Source: Oscillospiraceae bacterium (GTDB lineage: Bacteria; Bacillota; Clostridia; Oscillospirales; Ruminococcaceae). Taken from it: a stretch of DNA of 5,416 nt. The position numbers and the translations under genes were made by a program. Where the stretch lies: the NCBI GenBank assembly GCA_017828835.1, contig JAGAEK010000127.1:1-5416 (forward strand), in the 5' to 3' direction. The notes under the pieces were generated by a model. It was not told the DNA's origin, searched no databases, and saw nothing but the letters and a program-made list of their open reading frames with translations. Below, piece after piece: positions 1 to 5,322 of the stretch (the stretch's first letter is position 1; the number at the start of each line of letters is the position of its first letter).

Positions 1-21
1 AACAGAAAGGACGCTCGGTGA
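1..21 (+). CDS. 3' end of an upstream gene, probably mreC (partial)
   Basis: Reading from base 1, six sense codons (N-R-K-D-A-R) precede a TGA at 19-21, five bases before the mreD start. The order mreC-mreD is near universal in bacteria with an Mre system, so the upstream gene is expected to be mreC, but six residues cannot identify a family. A second possibility is the frame beginning at base 3, which stays open to a TGA at 54-56 and would make the upstream gene overlap mreD by about 30 bases. The choice of frame is uncertain. Confidence 0.3.
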   Translation, partial: NRKDAR

Positions 22-23
22 TC
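17..23 (+). promoter_or_regulatory. Unusual ribosome binding site of mreD
   Basis: GGTGATC ends two bases before the mreD ATG. It is complementary to GAUCACC at the 3' end of bacterial 16S rRNA, just 5' of the CCUCC core. In that register the GG lies about seven bases from the ATG, a normal aligned spacing. A more canonical AGAAAGGA at 4-11 sits 14 bases from the ATG, which is rather far. The upstream TGA at 19-21 lies inside this site, so translational coupling is plausible. This is inferred from base pairing only. Confidence 0.4.
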
Positions 24-25
24 AT

Positions 26-547
26 ATGGCGAAATACAGACTTCTGCTCGCATTGAAATATTTTATATATACCGTCGGAGCGATCGTTCTGTTTTTATTG
101 CAGTCATCTCCTTATTTTCTGAGCATAAACAACATCCGCCCGATGCTTCTGATCCCCTATGCCGTAGCTGTTACGACGTTCGAAGGCGAAGCCGTCGGCG
201 GAGTTTTTGCGCTCCTTTGCGGACTTCTCTGTGATTTCACTTCGATAATGCCGTTTGGTATAAACGGTGTCATACTGCTTATACTCTGCATACTGTCTGG
301 ACTCCTGTTCACCTATCTTTTCCGTCCCACTCTTATAAACTTTCTGTTTTTTACCGCTATTATTACTTTAATAAGAGCGTTCATCGAGTATTATATCATG
401 TATAAAATGTGGGGATACTCCGACGTTTCGCTCGTTCTCTTGCATAAGCTCCTTCCCACCGCGGGATATACCGTGATCATTGCCCCCGTTATCTTTTTCG
501 GGATCAAATTTATATATTCCAGATTTGCAAGGCTGCTTAAAATTTAA
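26..547 (+). CDS. mreD: Rod shape-determining protein MreD
   Basis: MreD is an integral membrane subunit of the elongasome, linking MreB and MreC to the enzymes of lateral peptidoglycan synthesis. The 173-residue length fits the family (about 160-175). The protein is very hydrophobic, with membrane-type segments near residues 7-26, 37-53, 57-72, 78-99, 102-124 and 141-164. Between segments it shows the MreD-like pattern of small residues followed by an acidic residue (F-E-G-E at 52-55; C-G-L-L-C-D at 65-70). It ends with a short basic tail. ATG at 26 is the only reasonable start, because no in-frame start codon lies upstream in the window. The gene stops 18 bases before the PBP gene, consistent with one operon. 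Identification rests on topology, length and the adjacent transpeptidase, since MreD sequences are poorly conserved. Confidence 0.88.
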   Translation: MAKYRLLLALKYFIYTVGAIVLFLLQSSPYFLSINNIRPMLLIPYAVAVTTFEGEAVGGVFALLCGLLCDFTSIMPFGINGVILLILCILSGLLFTYLFRPTLINFLFFTAIITLIRAFIEYYIMYKMWGYSDVSLVLLHKLLPTAGYTVIIAPVIFFGIKFIYSRFARLLKI

Positions 548-550
548 ACG

Positions 551-557
551 AAAGGAG
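551..557 (+). promoter_or_regulatory. Ribosome binding site deciding the TTG start of mrdA
   Basis: AAAGGAG is followed by eight bases and then TTG at 566-568. This strong, well-spaced Shine-Dalgarno fixes the rare start codon. The next in-frame ATG codons (residues 12 and 13) would begin inside the membrane anchor and have no comparable site. Confidence 0.8.
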
Positions 558-565
558 TCCGTATT

Positions 566-2575
566 TTGAAACGTATTCTGACCGTGCGCCGCATCGTTAT
601 GATGATATTGTTTCTTTTGTGTATTACCGTCGTTTTCGGTCTGCGGCTTGTGAACATACAAATCGTAAACGCCGACAAATATCTCGAACGCGCCCCGTCT
701 TTGTATACCCGTACCCAGCGCATCACTGCGGCAAGAGGCGAAATATTCGACAGAAACGGAGTTCCTCTCGCCGTCAATAAAATCGGCTACAACCTAACTA
801 TCAACAAAGCTTATCTCGATACCTCGTCCGAAAACGAAATGATACTCAGGCTCATCTCGCTCTTCCGCCAATCGGGAGAAGACTGGAACGATTCTCTCCC
901 GATTTCCGACTCTGCTCCTTTTGAATTTTTGCCGGACAGAGAAAAAGATATATCAAAACTCAAAAAATACCTCGGCGTTGAGCAGTATACCTCCGTCGAG
1001 GACGTCATTTACTGGCTGCGCGATCTCTACGACCTCGAGGATTTTTCTGACCGCGATTTCAGAGACGTCGCCGGAGTCAGATACGAAATGGCTCTGAGGG
1101 ATTTCTCAATGAAAACTCCCTATACTTTCGCAACCGATATAAGTATGGACACGGTCACGAAAATATCGGAAAACAGCCTTTTCCTTCCCGGTGCCGTCGT
1201 TGAAGAAACGACCGTAAGAGAATACGTCGCCGGAGACGTAGCCCCTCATATCGTAGGCATCATCGGTCCGATCTACGCGGACGACCTCGAAAATCTTTCC
1301 GAAGACTATTCTCTCGACGACTATATAGGAAAGCTCGGAATAGAAAAAGCATACGAAAACGAATTGCGCGGAACTCCCGGTGAAACGACGATTTATCTCG
1401 ATTCAAAAGGGAACGTTCTGAACGTTGAAGAGACCGTTTCTCCGACTCCCGGAAATTCGGTATATCTCACCATCGACGTAAATCATCAGCGCGCCCTTCA
1501 ACAGGCCCTCGCTACACAGATCGCTTTCCTGCAGTCTCAAGAGGATGCCGATCACGGAAAAGACGTTACAGGCGGCTGTGCAGTGGTAACGGACGTCAAA
1601 TCAGGAGAGGTGCTCGCGATCGCAAATTATCCGACGTTCGATCTCTCGACTTATTATTCCGACTACGCAACTCTGATAACCGACCCGAACAGCCCCTATT
1701 ATAACCGTGCGCTCCGCGGAATTTATGCTCCGGGCTCGACCTATAAACCCTCCGTTGCGACCGCTGCGCTTTCGGAAAAGATAATTTCTGCTTCGACTAC
1801 CATAAACTGCACGGGACGGTATACTTATTTTCCCGTCTATCAGCCGACTTGTATGTCCGTACACAGAAATATCAACGTGATCAACGCTCTCCGTGTTTCA
1901 TGCAACATCTTTTTCTACGATATCGGCAGACAACTCGGCATTGACAGGATCAATTCATACAGCGCGCTCTTCGGACTCGGTCAGCCGACTGGTATAGAGC
2001 TTCCGGAAAGCGCCGGCAGACTTGCCGGTCCGGAATACCGCAAAGCCCAAAATCTCGATTGGTATTCGGGAGACGTTCTGCAGGCGGCGATCGGTCAATC
2101 CGACAACGCGTTCACCCCGATCCAGCTTGTGAACTACGCCGCGACTCTCGCAAACGACGGAAAACGTATGGACTTGAACATCGTCAAAAAAATCTCTTCA
2201 TATAACGGAGAACAGACAGTATACGAGGCTACTCCGAGCGTCGTCGTTGATTTTTCCGACTACGGAGTCGACCGTTCCGTTTTCGAAACCGTGCGTGAAG
2301 GTATGGTCCTCGCAACCGCAGGTACCGCGGGCGCCGCGCTCAAAAATTATTCGATCCCGATCGCTTCAAAAACAGGCACCCCGGAAACCGGCGTGTCTTT
2401 GAACGCCGTGTTCATCTGCTATGCTCCCGCGGACGATCCTCAGATCGCAATCTGTATCGTTCTCGAAAACGCCGGCCACGGCTATAACGCCTCTCAGCTT
2501 GCAAGATATTTCCTCGACTACTATTTTTACGGCATCGAAATACCGACCGCGGAAGAGGTCCTTTCGGGAAAGTAA
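566..2575 (+). CDS. mrdA: Class B penicillin-binding protein, PBP2/MrdA type (peptidoglycan D,D-transpeptidase)
   Basis: This enzyme cross-links peptidoglycan peptides on the outer face of the membrane, and is probably the elongasome transpeptidase paired with RodA. From the TTG start it is 669 residues. A basic N-terminus and one membrane anchor (about 8-31) are followed by the dimerisation/pedestal domain, which begins with R57-G-E-I-F-D-R-N-G65 and contains the G-x-x-G-I-E-x-x-Y-E-x-x-L-x-G motif at 255-269. The transpeptidase domain has all three active-site motifs: S391-T-Y-K394 (acylated serine and lysine), S445-C-N447, and K602-T-G604. There is no glycosyltransferase domain, so it is class B. 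It is somewhat longer than E. coli PBP2 (about 630), with extra sequence around residues 90-180 of the pedestal, as is common in Firmicutes. Its position directly after mreD favours MrdA/PBP2 over the divisome enzyme FtsI. It looks intact. Confidence 0.93.
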   Translation: MKRILTVRRIVMMILFLLCITVVFGLRLVNIQIVNADKYLERAPSLYTRTQRITAARGEIFDRNGVPLAVNKIGYNLTINKAYLDTSSENEMILRLISLFRQSGEDWNDSLPISDSAPFEFLPDREKDISKLKKYLGVEQYTSVEDVIYWLRDLYDLEDFSDRDFRDVAGVRYEMALRDFSMKTPYTFATDISMDTVTKISENSLFLPGAVVEETTVREYVAGDVAPHIVGIIGPIYADDLENLSEDYSLDDYIGKLGIEKAYENELRGTPGETTIYLDSKGNVLNVEETVSPTPGNSVYLTIDVNHQRALQQALATQIAFLQSQEDADHGKDVTGGCAVVTDVKSGEVLAIANYPTFDLSTYYSDYATLITDPNSPYYNRALRGIYAPGSTYKPSVATAALSEKIISASTTINCTGRYTYFPVYQPTCMSVHRNINVINALRVSCNIFFYDIGRQLGIDRINSYSALFGLGQPTGIELPESAGRLAGPEYRKAQNLDWYSGDVLQAAIGQSDNAFTPIQLVNYAATLANDGKRMDLNIVKKISSYNGEQTVYEATPSVVVDFSDYGVDRSVFETVREGMVLATAGTAGAALKNYSIPIASKTGTPETGVSLNAVFICYAPADDPQIAICIVLENAGHGYNASQLARYFLDYYFYGIEIPTAEEVLSGK

Positions 2576-2595
2576 CTTATTTTGCCCGGTTTTTT
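2564..2595 (+). terminator. Weak candidate intrinsic terminator after mrdA
   Basis: TCGGG at 2564-2568, overlapping the end of mrdA, can pair with CCCGG at 2585-2589 (four Watson-Crick pairs plus one T-G), followed directly by six T residues at 2590-2595. The 16-base loop and short stem make it weak, so partial termination or none is possible. With the promoter candidate just downstream it would separate the mre-mrdA unit from minD. Confidence 0.3.
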
Positions 2596-2615
2596 ATAAA
2601 AATGTTAAAAAGTCG

Positions 2616-2644
2616 TTGTAAATTATAAAATTATATATTAAAAT
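2616..2644 (+). promoter_or_regulatory. Candidate sigma-A promoter for minD-mgsA
   Basis: In the AT-rich 111-base gap between mrdA and minD, TTGTAA (2616-2621, four of six matches to the -35 consensus) and TAAAAT (2639-2644, five of six to the -10 consensus) are separated by 17 bases. Transcription would start near 2650, leaving a leader of about 35 bases. AT-rich sequence gives such matches readily, so this is suggestive only. A TATATT at 2634-2639 is an alternative -10 without a well-spaced -35. Confidence 0.4.
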
Positions 2645-2673
2645 AAAAAATAAGAACTATCACTTTTTTCAAC

Positions 2674-2679
2674 GGACGG
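2674..2679 (+). promoter_or_regulatory. Weak ribosome binding site of minD
   Basis: GGACGG lies seven bases before the minD ATG. It is a poorer match than the AAAGGA(G) used by mrdA, mgsA and hisS, suggesting modest initiation of minD. No better site is present in the leader, and the conserved P-loop begins about ten residues after this ATG, so the start itself is secure. Confidence 0.4.
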
Positions 2680-2686
2680 TAATAAT

Positions 2687-3427
2687 ATGTCGAAAATAAT
2701 ATTGACCGCATCCGGCAAAGGCGGCGTCGGAAAATCAACCTTCTCCTCCGTTGTCGGCTACGCACTCGCTAAAAGAGGTAAAAAAACACTGCTCATCGAG
2801 CTTGATTCGGGACTTCGCTGTCTCGATAATCATCTCGCGCTTTCGTCTGTGATAACGTTTGATCTGTCGGACGCTCTCTGCAGCCGCTGCGAACTCATCA
2901 AAACGATATACACCTGTCCGTTCTGCAAATCGCTGGACCTTATCCCGGCTTCGTTCGACGAAAAATTCTCGCCGTCCGACCACGGACTTCCCCGTCTGCT
3001 CGTAGGGCTCCGGCATTATTGGAACTATATTATCGTTGATTGCCCCGCAGGTGTCGGTCCGGAGGTCGCCTGCGCCGCGTCCGTCGCCGATATCTCGATC
3101 TTAGTCGCGGCACCCGAGGAGATCTCGGTGAAAGACGCCGCAAAAGCCGCAAAAGTGATATCCGAAAACGGCAACTCAAAAAAACGGCTCGTTATAAACT
3201 CCGCCGACAAATCCGCCGTCAAGCTTTACAAACCCAACAATTTCGACAATATTATCGACACTGTCGGCGCAAAGCTGATCGGTGTTATCCCCTATGATCG
3301 GCACGTTCACGAAGCTACCACTCTCGGCAAACCGCTTAATCTTTCTTCAAAAGCCGGTATAGCATTTGCGAATATCGCGGCAAGACTCGACGGTGAGGAA
3401 AGAGCCCTGAAATTCAGAAAATTTTGA
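2687..3427 (+). CDS. minD: MinD-like ParA/MinD-family ATPase without the C-terminal membrane-targeting helix
   Basis: MinD is a P-loop ATPase that dimerises with ATP, binds the membrane and carries MinC to block division away from midcell. The 246-residue protein has the deviant Walker A K11-G-G-V-G-K16-S-T18 with the signature lysine K11, the switch-region motif ending L-D-S-G-L-R-x-L-D (39-47), Walker B I-I-V-D118 followed by C-P-A-G, and the V-G-V-I-P-like segment at 199-202 (G-V-I-P). The C-terminal L-D-G-E-E-R stretch (234-239) aligns with L-L-G-E-E-R of E. coli MinD. The protein then stops after seven more residues, where E. coli MinD continues into its amphipathic membrane-targeting helix. 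A second oddity is two CxxC pairs, C65/C68 and C77/C80, in a loop where E. coli MinD has no such cysteines. Neither minC nor minE is adjacent. It belongs confidently to the MinD/ParA family, and orthology by position to MinD is likely, but canonical Min function is doubtful. Confidence 0.8.
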   Translation: MSKIILTASGKGGVGKSTFSSVVGYALAKRGKKTLLIELDSGLRCLDNHLALSSVITFDLSDALCSRCELIKTIYTCPFCKSLDLIPASFDEKFSPSDHGLPRLLVGLRHYWNYIIVDCPAGVGPEVACAASVADISILVAAPEEISVKDAAKAAKVISENGNSKKRLVINSADKSAVKLYKPNNFDNIIDTVGAKLIGVIPYDRHVHEATTLGKPLNLSSKAGIAFANIAARLDGEERALKFRKF

Positions 3428-3455
3428 TCACGTTCAGAAAAGGAGTGTTTTTATT

Positions 3456-3878
3456 ATGAATATCGCGCTTATCGCCCACGATGTTAAGAAAGAACTTATG
3501 GTACAGTTCTGTATTGCATATTGCGGCGTTCTGAGCCGTCATACTATATGTGCAACGGGAACAACCGGAAAACTCGTTTCCGACGTTACGGGACTTCAGA
3601 TAACAAGATTCTTGAGCGGCCGCCAGGGCGGTTATCAGCAAATCGGCGCAAGAGTCGCCTGCAACGAGATCGATCTCCTTCTCTTCTTCAGAGATCCTCT
3701 CACTCAAAAAACCCACGAAATCGAACAGGCCGACCTGCTTCGGCTCTGCGACGTTCATAATATCCCCGTCGCCACGAATATCGCGACCGCCGAAGCGCTT
3801 ATCCACGCGCTTGAACGCGGCGACCTCGATTGGCGCGAGATCGTAAACCCCAACGCAGAATACTCGTCAAGACGTTAA
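3456..3878 (+). CDS. mgsA: Methylglyoxal synthase family protein with altered catalytic residues
   Basis: The family enzyme converts dihydroxyacetone phosphate to methylglyoxal and phosphate in the cytosol, a glycolytic bypass that releases trapped phosphate. The 140-residue length is normal. Visible family motifs are A-L-I-A-H8-D9, the phosphate-binding A-T-G-T-T-G (33-38), S54-G, Q-Q-I-G-A (61-65), F-F-R-D80-P-L, H87, and N-I-P-V-A-T-N (102-108). Against E. coli numbering (offset 11), D71, which I recall as the proposed catalytic base, is Y60 here (codon TAT at 3633-3635), and D101 is E90 (GAA at 3723-3725). D20, D91, H19 and H98 are kept. Activity may therefore be reduced, lost or changed. 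ATG at 3456 has AAAAGGAG at 3438-3445, ten bases upstream. The gene lies 28 bases after minD and is probably cotranscribed with it. Family membership is certain, but enzymatic activity is not. Confidence 0.88.
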   Translation: MNIALIAHDVKKELMVQFCIAYCGVLSRHTICATGTTGKLVSDVTGLQITRFLSGRQGGYQQIGARVACNEIDLLLFFRDPLTQKTHEIEQADLLRLCDVHNIPVATNIATAEALIHALERGDLDWREIVNPNAEYSSRR

Positions 3879-3890
3879 AGTCGCGATCTT

Positions 3891-3935
3891 CCGGTCCTGA
3901 ACCTATAAGTCCGGGGCCGGTTTCAATGTTTTTAT
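3891..3935 (+). terminator. Strong GC-rich hairpin between mgsA and hisS, possible terminator or attenuator
   Basis: CCGGTCCTGAAC (3891-3902) pairs with GTCCGGGGCCGG (3909-3920) around the six-base loop CTATAA. Eleven of twelve positions pair (two T-G pairs, one A-C mismatch). The sequence after it, 3921-3935, is T-rich but interrupted (TTTCAATG, then TTTTT). The stem is strong enough for an intrinsic terminator, while the broken T-run suggests incomplete termination, allowing some readthrough into hisS. It lies 13 bases after the mgsA stop and ends before the hisS ribosome binding site. Confidence 0.5.
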
Positions 3936-3949
3936 AAAGGATTGATTTT

Positions 3950-5278
3950 ATGGCACTTTTAACCAACGCTCCAAGAGGTACTCAGGATATACTTCCGTCC
4001 GACAGCTTCAAATGGCGGTACGTGGAGGCTACCGCTCTTGATATTGCCGAAAAATACGGTTTCAAAGAAATAAGGACTCCCGTTTTTGAACATACGGAGC
4101 TTTTTTCCAGAGGTGTCGGCGAAACCACCGACGTCGTGCAAAAAGAAATGTATACCTTCAACGATAAGGGCGGACGCTCGATTTCTTTGCGTCCGGAAGG
4201 TACCGCCGGAGTATGCAGAAGCGTTATCGAACACGGGCTGCTCAATGACGCTCTCCCTCTCAAAACAAGTTACGTCGTAAGCTGTTTTCGATATGAAAAA
4301 CCTCAAAAAGGACGTTTCCGTGAACTCCACCAGTTCGGCGTGGAGGCTTTCGGCGCTTCGTCTCCTTCCGCAGACGCGGAGGTCATCTCTCTTGCAAAAA
4401 GCATACTCGATACCCTCTGTAACGGCAGTATAAGACTTGAGATCAACTCCATCGGCTGTCCCGAATGCAGAAAAAATTATCAAAACGCACTTAAAGAATA
4501 TTTTTCTTCACATTCTTCGGAGCTTTGCGAGACCTGTAACGGCAGACTCGAAAGAAATCCGATGAGGATACTTGACTGTAAAAGTCCCGTCTGCAAGGAA
4601 ATTTCAAAAAACGCGCCGAAAATACTCGATTATATCTGCGCTGACTGTAAAGAACACTTTGACGGACTCAAAAAACGCCTCGACGCACTCGGAATAGATT
4701 ACACGGTAAACCCGACCATCGTCCGCGGACTCGACTATTACACCCGTACCGTTTTTGAATTTATTTCGGACGATCTCGGTTCTCAAAGCACCGTTTGCGG
4801 CGGCGGAAGATACGACGGACTCGTTGAATCTCTCGGCGGTCCGAAAACTCCCGCTCTCGGATTCGGAATGGGACTCGACCGACTCGTCATGCTGATGCAG
4901 GCCACCGGCTGTTTATTCCCGACGCCGGAAGGCTGCGACGTATATATCGGTTCTTCGGGAGAAAACGCGGCTGTTGAGGCGATGCGCCTGGTAACTGCTT
5001 TGCGCGACGAAGGGTTCTGCGCCGAATGCGATACCGTCGGAAGAAGTATCAAAGCTCAAATGAAATACTGCGATAAACTCGGCGCCAAATATTCCGCTAT
5101 TATCGGCGACAACGAGCTTGAAAGCGGTATCGTTGAAGTAAAGGATATGCGTGACGGCTCAAAATCTCAAACTACCCTCTCGGGCTTTGTCAAGTTTATC
5201 TATAACAAGCTTATTTCTGACTCCTTCGATGATATTTCCGACGCTTTTGACAATATGGAGTCGAATTTTTCAAAATAA
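3950..5278 (+). CDS. hisS: Histidine--tRNA ligase (histidyl-tRNA synthetase)
   Basis: This class II aminoacyl-tRNA synthetase activates histidine with ATP and charges tRNA-His in the cytosol. Motif 1 lies around residues 38-62 (I-R-T-P-V-F-E and the following helix). The S-L-R-P-E-G-T segment is at 79-85. Motif 2 is F113-R-Y-E with the loop G121-R-F-R-E-L-H-Q-F-G130. The histidine-specific motif is R259-G-L-D-Y-Y-T-R266, then C-G-G-G-R-Y-D at 283-289, and motif 3 is G304-F-G-M-G-L-D-R-L312. The anticodon-binding domain runs from about 327 to 420. An insert at 165-235 carries eight cysteines (C170/C173, C193/C196, C210, C215, C230/C233), a pattern I recall in clostridial HisRS and compatible with a structural metal site. 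The 442 residues slightly exceed the usual 415-430 because of an acidic C-terminal tail. ATG at 3950 has AAAGGA (3936-3941) eight bases upstream. No T-box leader is visible in the 71-base gap before it. Confidence 0.97.
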   Translation: MALLTNAPRGTQDILPSDSFKWRYVEATALDIAEKYGFKEIRTPVFEHTELFSRGVGETTDVVQKEMYTFNDKGGRSISLRPEGTAGVCRSVIEHGLLNDALPLKTSYVVSCFRYEKPQKGRFRELHQFGVEAFGASSPSADAEVISLAKSILDTLCNGSIRLEINSIGCPECRKNYQNALKEYFSSHSSELCETCNGRLERNPMRILDCKSPVCKEISKNAPKILDYICADCKEHFDGLKKRLDALGIDYTVNPTIVRGLDYYTRTVFEFISDDLGSQSTVCGGGRYDGLVESLGGPKTPALGFGMGLDRLVMLMQATGCLFPTPEGCDVYIGSSGENAAVEAMRLVTALRDEGFCAECDTVGRSIKAQMKYCDKLGAKYSAIIGDNELESGIVEVKDMRDGSKSQTTLSGFVKFIYNKLISDSFDDISDAFDNMESNFSK

Positions 5279-5289
5279 ACGATATTTTT

Positions 5290-5322
5290 AAAGCCGCCTG
5301 ATAATATTCAGGCGGCTTTTTT
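5290..5322 (+). terminator. Intrinsic terminator of hisS
   Basis: A perfect 12-base-pair inverted repeat (AAAGCCGCCTGA at 5290-5301 and its complement at 5308-5319) with loop TAATAT runs into six T residues at 5317-5322. It starts 11 bases after the hisS stop. For the convergent gene on the other strand the same stem follows its stop codon directly, but only three T residues then an A-run come after it, so termination in that direction is probably weaker. Confidence 0.92.

Noticed and set aside
2596..2665. AT-rich tract between mrdA and minD as a remnant of minC or an origin-like unwinding element
   Set aside because: It is too short and shows no coding remnant of minC, and there are no DnaA-box-like or iterated repeats. 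It is better explained as a promoter region.
2879..2926. Inserted ferredoxin domain in the MinD-like protein, as in some MinD-superfamily ATPases
   Set aside because: Only four cysteines in two CxxC pairs are present, without the CxxCxxCxxxC pattern. The loop is not lengthened relative to E. coli MinD.
3040..3297. 85-codon, Arg-rich open frame on the plus strand
   Set aside because: It is the +1 shadow of minD. The Arg richness comes from GC-rich third positions read in the wrong frame.
3428..3455. Frameshifted membrane-targeting helix just after the minD stop
   Set aside because: None of the forward frames through this gap gives a basic amphipathic K-x-L-F-like segment. The gap holds the mgsA ribosome binding site.
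3414..3806. 130-codon open frame on the minus strand across the minD-mgsA junction
   Set aside because: It overlaps clearly coding mgsA sequence on the other strand and shows no family resemblance.
3903..3938. Promoter for hisS using TATAAG (3904-3909) or TATAAA (3933-3938) as the -10
   Set aside because: No acceptable -35 lies 16-18 bases upstream of either. The first overlaps the loop and stem of the hairpin.
3879..3949. T-box or riboswitch leader for hisS
   Set aside because: The gap is too short, and it lacks a Stem I-like region and a recognisable T-box sequence. Only one simple hairpin is present.
3959..4483. 174-codon open frame on the minus strand
   Set aside because: It lies wholly inside hisS, whose motifs are unmistakable. 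It has no ribosome binding site I could see and no recognisable domain. It is a by-product of hisS codon use.
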